Below, piece after piece: positions 52,164-60,936 of a DNA stretch of 64,000 nucleotides (its first letter is position 1; the number at the start of each line of letters is the position of its first letter). Position numbers and translations under genes: made by a program. The DNA comes from Botrimarina colliarenosi (GTDB taxonomy: Bacteria > Planctomycetota > Planctomycetia > Pirellulales > Lacipirellulaceae): the NCBI RefSeq assembly GCF_007859955.1, contig NZ_SJPR01000002.1, positions 606,353 through 670,352 on the forward strand. Reading direction: 5' to 3'. Below the pieces are notes generated by a model. That model ran no database searches. It was not told the DNA's origin and saw nothing but the letters and a program-made list of their open reading frames with translations.

Positions 52164-52894
52164 ACGACGCAGCCGGAGAGTTCCATGAAGCGCGACCGCC
52201 CTCGCGCGAGAGTAATCCGTTCAGCACCTGCTGGACCCGCCCCGGCGCGCTCGATTGGGCGCCGTCACCGTCGGAAGACGTCGCGCTGATCGTCGATCGC
52301 CTGCGGCAAGCCGATTGGCGTGGCCAAATCGTCGGGCCGCATGGATCGGGCAAGTCGACGTTGCTGCACGCCCTCGTCGAGCCGCTACGCCAACTCGGCC
52401 GCCATCCCCGACGCTACGACGTGACCGACGCCACGGAAGTCCGCCCGGGCGAGCTGCTGCTCGTCGAGGCCTTCGAGCGCGCTCCACTCGCCACACAGCG
52501 GCGGCTCGTCCGCTCGTGGCGATCGGCGGGGGTCGGATTCGTTGTGACAACCCATTCACGCTGGCGCAACGGGTGGCGACCGCTGCGTGTGATCGCCAGC
52601 CCTCGGCCAACCGCGAGCTTGGTGGCGACGCTCTTTGCGCAGCTAACGACGAGGGTGGCGACTCCCGTCACGCTCGAAGACGCTTTGGACAGCTTTGCTA
52701 GCCGTGGGACCGATCTCCGGCGGGTCTGGTTCGACCTCTACAACCTGCACGAACAGCGGACACGCGACGATCGAACTTCTGAGGTCGTCGCAACGTACTG
52801 GGAGCGGCCGGTTGGCCTGCAAGGAAGCGACTCGTCTTGTTCCTCTATTCGGCGGCTCCCGATGCGAGGGGACGCCGTGGCGGGTGTCCAGTGA
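52160..52894 (+). CDS. P-loop NTPase of unknown role
   Basis: 244 residues from ATG 52160 (ATGA overlap). Walker A is GQIVGPHGSGKSTLLHALVE (about 55-74); a Walker B-like LLLVEAFERA and a sensor-like FVVTTHSRW follow, as in small AAA/ABC-type ATPases. The C-terminus (WFDLYNLHEQRTRDD) is polar. Third gene of a coupled operon with a membrane protein and a beta-rich protein, so it may energise or regulate that complex. Confidence 0.78.
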   Translation: MNDAAGEFHEARPPSRESNPFSTCWTRPGALDWAPSPSEDVALIVDRLRQADWRGQIVGPHGSGKSTLLHALVEPLRQLGRHPRRYDVTDATEVRPGELLLVEAFERAPLATQRRLVRSWRSAGVGFVVTTHSRWRNGWRPLRVIASPRPTASLVATLFAQLTTRVATPVTLEDALDSFASRGTDLRRVWFDLYNLHEQRTRDDRTSEVVATYWERPVGLQGSDSSCSSIRRLPMRGDAVAGVQ

Positions 52895-53075
52895 TGGCGC
52901 CAAACCTCCAAACTGCCGTCCCCGCGTCACCCTCACGGTCGCCGCAATCGGAATTTACGGCCAAATAGCGAGGAATCTCAAGCTGCAAGTTGCCTCTCGG
53001 GGTGTCCGCAAGGTAGATAAACATAACGGCCTCCTAGGGCCTCCTAGCTCGCCACTCACTCGAACGGTTTTTCCG

Positions 53076-54017
53076 ATGATGCGTCCCGTTGCCCTCGCTA
53101 TGTCACTCGCCCTCGTCACTGGCTTCGCCGGTGATGCGTTCGCCCAGTGTTGTGGGACGCCAACGGTCGCCTACTCGCCGGTCGTCGCCGCGCCGGCGCC
53201 CGTCGTTGCCCAGACAACGACGGTCTCCAATGGCTGGTACCCCGGCAAGTACTTAGGGGACTTCACTCGCAACCTGTTCGGTGGAGGCGCCACCACGACG
53301 ACCTACACCGCTGGCTACGCGCCCTATACGGCCGGCTACGCCCCGTACACGGCTGGCTACGCTCCTTACGCGGTCGGCTACAACGCATCGCCTTACACGG
53401 CCAGCTACGCCCCGACCTATCAGACCGCTTACCGACCGACCTACCCGGCGACGTGGGGAGCGGTTGGCTACACCCAGACCGTGAGCCGTCCGGTCGTGCT
53501 GTCGCCGGTCGTTGCGGCGCCCGCTTGCGACTCGTGCGGCGGCTGCGGCGCGTGTAGCGCTTGCAGCGGCGGTGTCGAGATGGCTTCCTACGGCGCCCCG
53601 GCTTCCAGTTGCAGCTCGTGCAACTCGGGGTCGAGCAGCTATGTCACCCCCGCGGGCGGCGCCTACGACTCGTACGAGCCGGCGCCGGCCTTGGCGCCGA
53701 GCGAGAACCCCGCCGCTGAGCGGAGCATTCAGTCGCAACGCCCCGAGATCGACTCCAACGACGCGATCGACGACCTCGAAGACACCCGCACCCCGTCCGA
53801 CCCGGCCGCCGCTAGCGACTACTGGCGGGCGCCGCCGCTGTTCGCCCCCCCCGCGAACCGCGTGACCCAGAACTTGCACCCGGCCCCCGTCCAGATGGCG
53901 GTCTACCGGCGGCCGGCTGAGAGCCGCCCCGCGTCGTTCGAGCCTTCGCAGCCCCGGGCCGCGGCGGCTGGCAAGACGCACCACCTGAGCGCCGACGGTT
54001 GGTCCTCGGCTAAGTGA
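53076..54017 (+). CDS. secreted Tyr/Ala/Gly repeat protein with Cys-rich segment
   Basis: 313 residues from ATG 53076 (a second ATG follows at once). Signal peptide MRPVALAMSLALVTGFAGD then AFAQCCGTP, cut near FAQ. Residues about 75-120 contain a 7-residue repeat YTAGYAP in three copies, and later a Cys-rich stretch CDSCGGCGACSACSGG, then CSSCNSG. The C-terminal third is Pro/Ala-rich. It may be a wall-like or outer surface component, as in other planctomycete YAPY-repeat proteins. No enzymatic motif. Confidence 0.75.
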   Translation: MMRPVALAMSLALVTGFAGDAFAQCCGTPTVAYSPVVAAPAPVVAQTTTVSNGWYPGKYLGDFTRNLFGGGATTTTYTAGYAPYTAGYAPYTAGYAPYAVGYNASPYTASYAPTYQTAYRPTYPATWGAVGYTQTVSRPVVLSPVVAAPACDSCGGCGACSACSGGVEMASYGAPASSCSSCNSGSSSYVTPAGGAYDSYEPAPALAPSENPAAERSIQSQRPEIDSNDAIDDLEDTRTPSDPAAASDYWRAPPLFAPPANRVTQNLHPAPVQMAVYRRPAESRPASFEPSQPRAAAAGKTHHLSADGWSSAK

Positions 54018-54147
54018 CCGACGCCTCACAGGGCTGACGGTAGCTGAGCGGACCCGCCTGGGCCTCTTCGCCCAACGGTTCGCCTTGACCCGGTCGTTCC
54101 GCCGCTGCTAGTTAACCCTTTTGGTTAACAGGCTCGGAGGCGGTCGA

Positions 54148-55413
54148 GTGGACGCGGCTTGGCAAACCTGCTGCGGCTCACGACGTGGGCTCTGGCGCGC
54201 GCTGCCGGCACTACTGTCGCTTGTTGCGTTACTCTCGTCGCTCGGCTGCCCGACGGTCTCGTGGGCCCAGCGGGTGCAGATCCCCACGAGCACGGCGCCC
54301 GATTGGGGTGCTCCCGCCTTGGCGCCACCCCCTTCGACGGGGATCCCGGCGCCCAATTTCAACCCCTACGCACCGGGCGCTGCGACGCCGGTCTACGGCG
54401 CGCCGTTGGGCCCGCCGCCGACAGGTTCGCTTCCTTACAGCTACGCCCCACCCGCCGTGCAATCGGCGCCGGCGTGGGGCGCTCCTTCGGCGCCGGCGTA
54501 CGATTACGCCGCCCCGCCTCCCCCCGCAGGGCTGTCGGGCGAGGGAACCCCGCTCGGTTGGCAGCCGGGCTCCTACGGGTACCAGCAGGCCGACGGCTCG
54601 ACGGTAACTTGGCGCCAGTTCCTGGCCCGGCTGCGTTTCGAGCACACGCTCCTGCTCGGCGACAACACGTCGAACGCGTTCGGCATGAACCGGACCGAGG
54701 TCGCCTCGACCTTTGCCGTCCCGATCGGCTCATCGGTCGAAACGCCGCTGCTGATCACGCCCGGCTTCGCGTTCAACTGGTTCGACGGCCCCGAGAGCGA
54801 CCCGGCCGCCGTCCCGCGGGGCCCCGACATACCGCCACGGGCGTACGACGCCTACGTCGATTTCGCAATGAACCCCCGCTTCACTCCCGAACTGGGCGCT
54901 GAGCTCGGCTTCCGGACCGGCGTCTGGACCGACTTCAGTGAGGTCAACACCGACTCGATCCGGCTGCTCGGACGGGGGCTCGGGGTGGTGAGCGTGACGC
55001 CGCAGTTCGAGGTCCTCGCCGGAGTCGTCTATCTCGACCGCTTACGGGTGAAGCTACTGCCGGCGGGCGGTGTCCGCTGGCGCCCTTCGCCCGACTGGGA
55101 CCTCTACCTCGTCTTCCCCAACCCGAAGATCCGCCGAACCTGGTTCTCAACCGGTTCGGCCGACTGGTGGTGGTACGTCGCCGGCGAGTACGGCGGCGGC
55201 TCTTGGACGGTCGATCGTGCCGGGCTCGGCGACCGCATCGACTACAATGACCTCCGCGCCGTGTTCGGCGTCGAGTGGCAGACCCCACGGCAAGCGACGG
55301 GCCACTTCGAGATCGGCTATGCGTTCGACCGTGAGCTTGTCTTCGAGAGCGGCGAGCCCTCGCGCACCGGTGTCGATGACGCCGTCATGTTCCGGGCCGG
55401 GATCGGATTCTGA
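54148..55413 (+). CDS. outer-membrane-like beta-barrel protein, first of two paralogues
   Basis: 421 residues from GTG 54148, chosen for GGAGG eight bases before it; a TTG at 54121 also lies in frame. A signal helix LWRALPALLSLVALLSSLGC, then a Pro-rich linker (PAPNFNPYAPGAATPVYGAP), then a beta-rich domain with alternating pattern (WDLYLVFPNPKIRRTW, YVAGEYGGGSWTVDR) ending in a C-terminal aromatic Phe (RAGIGF), as in outer-membrane barrels. The next gene encodes a similar barrel domain. Role unknown; resembles DUF6268-type proteins. Confidence 0.72.
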   Translation: MDAAWQTCCGSRRGLWRALPALLSLVALLSSLGCPTVSWAQRVQIPTSTAPDWGAPALAPPPSTGIPAPNFNPYAPGAATPVYGAPLGPPPTGSLPYSYAPPAVQSAPAWGAPSAPAYDYAAPPPPAGLSGEGTPLGWQPGSYGYQQADGSTVTWRQFLARLRFEHTLLLGDNTSNAFGMNRTEVASTFAVPIGSSVETPLLITPGFAFNWFDGPESDPAAVPRGPDIPPRAYDAYVDFAMNPRFTPELGAELGFRTGVWTDFSEVNTDSIRLLGRGLGVVSVTPQFEVLAGVVYLDRLRVKLLPAGGVRWRPSPDWDLYLVFPNPKIRRTWFSTGSADWWWYVAGEYGGGSWTVDRAGLGDRIDYNDLRAVFGVEWQTPRQATGHFEIGYAFDRELVFESGEPSRTGVDDAVMFRAGIGF

Positions 55414-55454
55414 CCGCCGGCTGGAGGGCCGCCATCATTTCACCGCGTCGTCTC

Positions 55455-56456
55455 TTGCCCGCTTCGATCGCCCTCACGATGGCCTGCGCCGCGGCCGCCG
55501 TGGCGCAGCCTCTGCCGGCGAGCCGATTGCCGCCGGTTGGCGATGAGCAACCCGTTTGGGTCGGCGCCGACGCGCCGCCCACGGTCCGGTTGGCGCAGAG
55601 CACCGAGGCGATCAGCCGTCCCGCCGCCATCGAGCCGCCACCGCTAGCGCCGCCCCCCTCCCCCGCCGAACGGGGTTTGTTCCAGGGCTTCGAGTTGTCC
55701 GCCGACTGGCTGCCTCGACTGGACGACGACAGCCTCGGGCACTCGAAGCTATCGGCGTCGGCGAGCTTCGGGGTGCCGCCCTTCGTGCTCGGCGTCCCGC
55801 TGCTAGTGACGCCGAGGGCCGCCCTCCACCAGCTTGATGGCCCGAACACGATCGATGTCCCGTCGCGGGTAAACGACTTGGACTTGTCGATCGGCTCCTT
55901 CAAAAAACTCGGCGAGCGTTGGAGCGCCCGCGGCAGTGTGAACGTCGGCGTCTACGGCGACGAAGACAGCCTCGGCGCAAGCGACGCCCTGCGAGTCAGC
56001 GGCTTCGGCGTTGCGATTTACGAAGCCTCGCCCGAGTGGCAGTGGGTGATTGGCGCCGCCTACCTCAACCGCGATGACTTGGCGGTGGTCCCCGCGTTCG
56101 GCGTCATCCACGACCGGGGCGACGTCCGCTTTGAGCTAACCATGCCGCGGCCCCGAATCCTCTGGCGGCTGCCGCAAGACGCGGCCGGCACGGAGCGGGC
56201 CATCTATGTCGCCGGCGATCTGGGCGGCGGGGCCTGGGCCGTGCGGCGCACCGACGGCACGACCGACACGCTCAACCTCGGCAGCTGGGGCGTCGGCCTC
56301 GGCTACGAAACCAAAGCCGGCCCCGGCGCTTGGTTCAGTGGTAAACGCCGCTACGAGCTCGGCTACGTCTTCGGCCGGACGCTCGAGTACGCCAAGTCGG
56401 GCGAGGAGATCTCGCTCGACGACTCGCTGGTGATGCGGGTTGGGTGGAATTATTGA
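55455..56456 (+). CDS. outer-membrane-like beta-barrel protein, second of two paralogues
   Basis: 333 residues from TTG 55455, the first usual start codon. It has no ribosome binding site and gives a signal peptide without a basic start. In frame upstream are ATC 55434 and ATT 55437, right after GGAGGG (55423-55428), which would give a basic Pro-Arg-Arg leader, so the true start may be a rare codon. The signal is SIALTMACAAAAVAQ. The mature part (VPAFGVIHDRGDVRFELTMP, YVAGDLGGGAWAVRR) matches the previous protein and ends in an aromatic Tyr. Function unknown. Confidence 0.7.
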   Translation: MPASIALTMACAAAAVAQPLPASRLPPVGDEQPVWVGADAPPTVRLAQSTEAISRPAAIEPPPLAPPPSPAERGLFQGFELSADWLPRLDDDSLGHSKLSASASFGVPPFVLGVPLLVTPRAALHQLDGPNTIDVPSRVNDLDLSIGSFKKLGERWSARGSVNVGVYGDEDSLGASDALRVSGFGVAIYEASPEWQWVIGAAYLNRDDLAVVPAFGVIHDRGDVRFELTMPRPRILWRLPQDAAGTERAIYVAGDLGGGAWAVRRTDGTTDTLNLGSWGVGLGYETKAGPGAWFSGKRRYELGYVFGRTLEYAKSGEEISLDDSLVMRVGWNY

Positions 56457-56469
56457 AGCGTGGCGCCCA

Positions 56470-56495
56470 CCCCCGACTGACGTCGAGGGCTCGCC
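56470..56495 (+). repeat. 26-bp inverted repeat, left copy, flanking the HEPN gene
   Basis: CCCCCGACTGACGTCGAGGG plus CTCGCC. The reverse complement of the right copy (57874-57899) matches with one change (A/G). They are 1.4 kb apart and bracket a single gene. Confidence 0.85.
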
Positions 56496-56757
56496 TTCAC
56501 GCCAGTAGCACACCGCGGCTGTGCTTCACACCGGTGCGTCGTAGCACTCGGCCGTTTCTTACTGAGGTAATGTCCAGCGACCGCTGTTTGGAGACGCAGT
56601 ATCGCCGCACAGGAGGGTCACACCTTTGCACTTACGGGCTTCTGCTAGAATCCATCGAACGATGAAGCCGATGCGGATTCGACCTTACCGCTAGAGGCCT
56701 CTATTCCACTTCGCCGTTGTCGGGTGCCAAGTTGGCTGATGCGACATCCGGCTAAAC

Positions 56758-57696
56758 ATGCCAACATCAACCGGTATGATCAGCGATTCCACGACACGCC
56801 CCGGTTCAATCTACGGAGGCGTCACTGGCGTTCGGCTTGCGGTTGAGTCGTTCACGCTCGGCGAAGGCGTAGAGCTTCGCCAGACTTACTGCCATCTGTT
56901 CTCTACAAACATGACGGCATTCGAGCGTCCGGGTCCTGACGGGCATCACCCGGCACCATGGAAAGCGGCAAGAGGCGGCTGGGGACACGACATTGAGGTT
57001 GAAATCTGCGCCCCAGCGGAATCACCGCTAGGAAGCTCATTCGATGCGACGGAGACCATTTGGTGGATCGTCGCGCTCCTGCGATTGGCACGATTTCCTT
57101 TCTTGTCCGTGCCTGTGCTTTCGGACCAGCCTTTCCGAAAGATACCCCAGTCCTCTGTTGAGCCAGTGCTTACGCCCTTTGAGACCGAGGGGCGATTATT
57201 CGGTGTTCCAGGGAGTGAGGACCCTACGCTTGACACGGCCACTCTGACATGGGTAGCCGATAACTGGCTGAAAGCTGGCCAATTACTGAACAGCGATCCG
57301 AAGTTCTACAGCGCGTTCAGAGCTTTCGATTCCGCGACCGTACGGGGCCGTGCCTCAGCGTCAATGCTTGCGCTGTGGGGTGGATTAGAGCAACTATTCG
57401 CACCGTCAGCTGGCGAGCTTCGGTTCCGCGTGTCAGCCCTGCTCGCCTCTTTTCTGGAAGCACCGGGTGCTTCCCGGCTAGCACTCTACAAGCGTGTGCT
57501 GAAGCTCTACAACGAGCGATCGGTTGCAGCACACACAGCAAAGGATGTTGAGATGGGCCCGCTCATGGAAACATATGTCTTGATGCGTAATGCACTCGTA
57601 CGAATGATCGATGAAGGGCAAGTTCCCCAGCAGTCCGAGCTAGAGTCATTGCTATTCTGTGCTTCTCCTAATTCGGATAGTTCAACGACGCCCTGA
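56758..57696 (+). CDS. HEPN-like (Apea-type) domain protein of unknown function
   Basis: 312 residues. The N-terminal 150 residues are unfamiliar (RQTYCHLFSTNMTAFERPGP). The C-terminal 120 (ALWGGLEQLFAPSAGELRFR, then LYKRVLKLYNERSVAAHTAK and METYVLMRNALVRMIDEG) fit the Apea-like HEPN fold. The motif Arg-Ser-Val-Ala-Ala-His satisfies Rx4-6H, the catalytic signature of HEPN RNases. The gene is AT-richer than its neighbours, has no clear ribosome binding site, and lies alone between 26-bp inverted repeats. It may be an abortive-infection-type RNase, but this is inference. Confidence 0.65.
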   Translation: MPTSTGMISDSTTRPGSIYGGVTGVRLAVESFTLGEGVELRQTYCHLFSTNMTAFERPGPDGHHPAPWKAARGGWGHDIEVEICAPAESPLGSSFDATETIWWIVALLRLARFPFLSVPVLSDQPFRKIPQSSVEPVLTPFETEGRLFGVPGSEDPTLDTATLTWVADNWLKAGQLLNSDPKFYSAFRAFDSATVRGRASASMLALWGGLEQLFAPSAGELRFRVSALLASFLEAPGASRLALYKRVLKLYNERSVAAHTAKDVEMGPLMETYVLMRNALVRMIDEGQVPQQSELESLLFCASPNSDSSTTP

Positions 57697-57873
57697 CGGC
57701 GGGTGGTCGGGTGATGAAAATGTGCGATTTCACTGCCAACCCGAAGAACTCACGGCTCTCAGTTAATCAGCGTCGGTGTGAAACTTCTCAGCACCGTAAG
57801 ACGGGACCAAACTTGCGTCGGTTCACCCAACCTGGTCTTAACCCATCCGCGGTCACTACGAGTACCGCTCGAC

Positions 57874-57899
57874 GGCGAGCCCTCGACGCCAGTCGGGGG
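57874..57899 (-). repeat. 26-bp inverted repeat, right copy, flanking the HEPN gene
   Basis: Sequence starts GGCGAGCCCTCGACGCCAGT; the reverse complement equals the left copy with one mismatch. It lies 177 bp after the HEPN stop and about 30 bp before the ornithine decarboxylase terminator. Confidence 0.85.
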
Positions 57900-57928
57900 A
57901 GAACGCAACCAGCCAAGGAACTACCAAC

Positions 57929-57967
57929 AAAAAAACGCGGCCCGGGACTCAATGCCCCGGGCCGCGT
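57929..57967 (-). terminator. intrinsic terminator of the ornithine decarboxylase gene
   Basis: Arms 57935-57946 and 57956-57967 pair over 12 bp (ACGCGGCCCGGG) with a 9-nt loop, followed on the minus strand by seven T. It lies 31 bp after the stop codon at 57998. The clearest intrinsic terminator in the window. Confidence 0.92.
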
Positions 57968-57997
57968 CGTTGATTCAGAACACCATCGCCGCGTCGA

Positions 57998-59230
57998 TCA
58001 GATGTAGTAATCCGCCAGCGGGGCAAAGCCGTTGAAGCCGACGCTCGAGTAGGTCGTCGTGTAGGCGCCCGTCGAGAGGAAGTCGACCTGGTCGCCTTCC
58101 GCCAGGGCGATCGGCATCCGGTAGTCGGTCTTCTCGTAGAGCACGTCGGCCGAGTCACACGACGGCCCGGCGATGATCACCGCGCCGACCGGGGCGCCGT
58201 TCTCGACCGCTTCGTCGTGCGGGGTGCGGATCTTGTAGCGGATCGCCTCTTCCATCGTCTCGGCGAGGCCGCCGAACTTGCCGCAGTCGATGTAGACCCA
58301 GCGCTTCTCGTCGAGCTCGTGCTTGCGCGAGACCAGGATCACCTCGGTGCGGAGCACGCCGGCGTCGGCGACCAGGTAGCGGCCCGGTTCGGCGATGATC
58401 CGGGGGAGGTAGTCGCCGTACAGCGGAGTGAAGTGCCGGGCCAGCGACGCGGCGATCGCCTCGCCGTACAGATCGATCGAAGGCATTTCACGCTGGTAGA
58501 TGCCGGGGAACCCGCCACCGACGTTCACAACGTCGAGACGGACCGGCTCCGTACGGCCCATGAGCGAGCGAGCCAGGCGGGCGGCCGTCTCGATGGCGGC
58601 GTCCCAGGCGTCGACGTTGCCCTGCTGGCTGCCGACGTGGAACGAGACGCCCACCCTCAGGCCGCGGTCGGCGGCCAAGTGGAGCAGACGCTCGGCTTCG
58701 TCGGGGTCGCAGCCGAACTTACGGCTCAGCGGCCACTCGGCGCCCTTGCCGTCGCACAGCACGCGGCAGAAGACGGTCGCGTCGGGAGCGGTCTGCGAGA
58801 GCTTGTCGAGCTCGGGCTCGGCGTCGAAGGCGAAGAGCCGGACCCCGAGGTTGTACGCCCGCTCGACGTGCGCCCGCTTCTTAATCGTGTTGCCGAAGCT
58901 GAGGCGGTCTGACGTGACGCCGGCGGCCAGGCAGTGCTCGATCTCGCCCAACGAGGCGACATCGAAGAACGAACCCCGGCCAATGAGCGTGTCGAGGATC
59001 GGCCGGGCCGGGTTGGCCTTCACCGCATAGAACAGGTCCGCCATCGGCAGGGCGTCCTGGAGAGCGTCGTACCGCTGGGCGACGACTTCGGTGTCGACCA
59101 CAACGAACGGCGTGGGGAGCTGGCAATCGGCCAAGAAGGCTTCGAGCTTCGCACTGGGAAGCGTCGACGCGCCTTGCGCCGGAGAAGTTTCGAGCACTGC
59201 AGACGCAGGCGCCGCGTGTTTGGCGGGCAT
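57998..59230 (-). CDS. ornithine decarboxylase (fold type III, eukaryote-like)
   Basis: 410 residues from ATG 59230, preceded by AGGAAGG at seven bases; earlier in-frame codons lack this. PLP-binding Lys in FYAVKANP, HVGSQQGN, GGGFPG and EPGRYLVADAG; the catalytic Cys region is IIAGPSCDSADVLYEKTDY and the end is YSSVGFNGFAPLADYYI, as in ornithine and lysine/ornithine decarboxylases. It makes putrescine for polyamine supply. An intrinsic terminator follows. The name of the exact substrate (ornithine or lysine) is not certain from the sequence alone. Confidence 0.9.
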   Translation of the reverse strand: MPAKHAAPASAVLETSPAQGASTLPSAKLEAFLADCQLPTPFVVVDTEVVAQRYDALQDALPMADLFYAVKANPARPILDTLIGRGSFFDVASLGEIEHCLAAGVTSDRLSFGNTIKKRAHVERAYNLGVRLFAFDAEPELDKLSQTAPDATVFCRVLCDGKGAEWPLSRKFGCDPDEAERLLHLAADRGLRVGVSFHVGSQQGNVDAWDAAIETAARLARSLMGRTEPVRLDVVNVGGGFPGIYQREMPSIDLYGEAIAASLARHFTPLYGDYLPRIIAEPGRYLVADAGVLRTEVILVSRKHELDEKRWVYIDCGKFGGLAETMEEAIRYKIRTPHDEAVENGAPVGAVIIAGPSCDSADVLYEKTDYRMPIALAEGDQVDFLSTGAYTTTYSSVGFNGFAPLADYYI

Positions 59231-59603
59231 AGTTAGCCTTCCTGGCTTAGCGTTGGCGTACGAAGTCACACTCCGGCGACGGTTCTTGGACAATGCAGGG
59301 CACCCCCTAGGTAGGTGTGGGAGAACGAGGTCGTTAATTAAGCGGACGGAGAACTATCGACACGTGGGGGCTGCAGTGGAAGAGCATTAATGGAAAGAAA
59401 TGACGATTAGCCCTTCGCGGGGTAGCGAATCCCCAAATGGGGGTCCTCCCGCGGGTCGCTAGGCGACCAGGTTGCTTCCCAACTCGCCTCCGCCAAGCTC
59501 CTTGCCGGTTCGCGGCCATCCAATCCAAATAGTACGTCGCGAACGGCGGCATTGATTGCATGGGGGGCGACAAAAGCGGAAGAAAACGCCCTCCCGCGTC
59601 TGG
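59231..59603. promoter_or_regulatory. upstream region of the ornithine decarboxylase gene
   Basis: 373 bp without a supported gene. It should carry the promoter of the decarboxylase gene and the end of the GNAT gene transcript. No convincing promoter boxes or riboswitch are visible; short frames in it show no domain. Confidence 0.4.
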
Positions 59604-60563
59604 TCAGCCGCGCGGGTCGCGGCGGAGCACGAGGCCGTTGTCGATCGCGGTGAACCCGATCGATTGATAAAGCGCCAGGCCGGCGGCGTTTTCGGCCATG
59701 GTTTGGGCCTCGACCATCGCGGCGCCGCGGCGCTGGACGATCCGCAAAGCCTCGTTGAGCAGGTGCGTCGCCGCCTTCCGCCGCCGGTGCGAGGGGTCGA
59801 CCCAGAGGTCGGTCATGCCAACGGTCGGGATCCCCCAGCTGGTCGCCAGCGGCTCGATGTCCCAGAACACGACGTGGGCGATCTCCGCGCCGGTCGAACG
59901 GTCGCGGAGGGCGAACCGCATCCGGTCCTGCCCGCAAGTGACGCAGGCCTCCCACCAGTGCCTGGGGGGGGGCATGAAGGTCTGCTCAACCGAAGTGTCG
60001 CGTTTGATCTGGCGGGTCTCCCGGGGGCCGCCAAACCGGAAGCGGACCAAGTCACGTTGCAGCACGACGACCCGGCTCGTCTCGCGGTAGTGATTCCGCA
60101 AGAAGTGGGTCAGCTGCCGCTGGTCGGACTCCAACACGCCGGGCAGCTCGCTGCCGCCGTAAAGCCCCAGGTAGAAGGCGTCGAGCGGGCGGATCCCCCC
60201 GGCGTAGTGGACCGTGGCGCCACGCGACCGCTGGTACTCCTCGCTGCGGACGATTAGCTCATCGGCGAGAGCGTCGTCTTCCTCGCCCTTCTGCAGCATC
60301 AGCAGGTGGGTGGTCCCCAACATCGTGTCGGGCCCCTCGCCACGATCGTCGGGCCCAAAGCCGGCGTGGACGAAACCGATCGGCCGGCCGTCGCGTGTCG
60401 CCACGAGCAGGCCCGATGGGTCGAACATCTGCTTCGAGTAGACGCAGAGTTCGAGCACCGCCGAGTTCACCGGCTGCGCAAGCCCCCGCTGCGGCGGCTG
60501 GCTCTGCCAGATTTCCGCCAGGGCGGGAGGGTCCGAGTTGCGGAAAGGCCGGATCTCGAACAC
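59604..60563 (-). CDS. GNAT acetyltransferase with two GNAT modules
   Basis: 319 residues from GTG 60563. The N-terminal module (FEIRPFRNSDPPALAEIW, ATRDGRPIGFVHAGFG) and C-terminal module (IPTVGMTDLWVDPSHRRRKA then THLLNEALRI, AENAAGLALYQSIGF) are each GNAT-like; only the C-terminal one has the full acetyl-CoA loop (RRRKAATHL). A HWWEACVTCGQDRMRFALRD stretch in the middle is unusual. The acceptor is unknown. Confidence 0.82.
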   Translation of the reverse strand: MFEIRPFRNSDPPALAEIWQSQPPQRGLAQPVNSAVLELCVYSKQMFDPSGLLVATRDGRPIGFVHAGFGPDDRGEGPDTMLGTTHLLMLQKGEEDDALADELIVRSEEYQRSRGATVHYAGGIRPLDAFYLGLYGGSELPGVLESDQRQLTHFLRNHYRETSRVVVLQRDLVRFRFGGPRETRQIKRDTSVEQTFMPPPRHWWEACVTCGQDRMRFALRDRSTGAEIAHVVFWDIEPLATSWGIPTVGMTDLWVDPSHRRRKAATHLLNEALRIVQRRGAAMVEAQTMAENAAGLALYQSIGFTAIDNGLVLRRDPRG

Positions 60564-60610
60564 GTCGGCGGGGCTCAGGGGCGAACGCCAGTGGTGGCGG
60601 CGGCGGCGGG

Positions 60611-60934
60611 CTAAACGTCACTCAACCGTACCAAGATCGTATCGCGTTCGATACGCAGCTGGTAGCGGCTCTGGCGGATCGTGTCGCTGAGCATCTGCCG
60701 GCCGGTCGTGACATCATATTGCCAGCCGTGCCAGGGGCACGTGAGCGTACACCCCACCAGCTTGCCCTTGCCGAGCGGTCCCCCTTGGTGAGCGCAGATC
60801 CCGTCTAGGGCGTAGATTTCGCCATCGACGTTGGCCAGCGCGACGATGGCGTCGCCGGCCACCACCTCAAGCGTGGCGCCGGGGGCGACATCGTCCACCG
60901 CGGCCACGGCGATCCAGGCGGGCTCCTCCGACAT
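60611..60934 (-). CDS. Rieske [2Fe-2S] ferredoxin-like protein
   Basis: 107 residues from ATG 60934; an upstream frame is not supported. Two cluster-binding motifs, CAHQGGPLGKG and CPWHGWQYDVTTG, give CxH and CxxH. It is similar to the ferredoxin parts of NirD- or dioxygenase-type systems. The gene begins 2 bp after the LpxL-like stop, so the two are probably in one transcript. Partner unknown. Confidence 0.9.
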   Translation of the reverse strand: MSEEPAWIAVAAVDDVAPGATLEVVAGDAIVALANVDGEIYALDGICAHQGGPLGKGKLVGCTLTCPWHGWQYDVTTGRQMLSDTIRQSRYQLRIERDTILVRLSDV

Positions 60935-60936
60935 GG

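Noticed and set aside
59407..59955. 182-residue minus-strand frame
   Set aside because: Overlaps the GNAT gene in another frame with strong Arg/Pro bias and no conserved motif.
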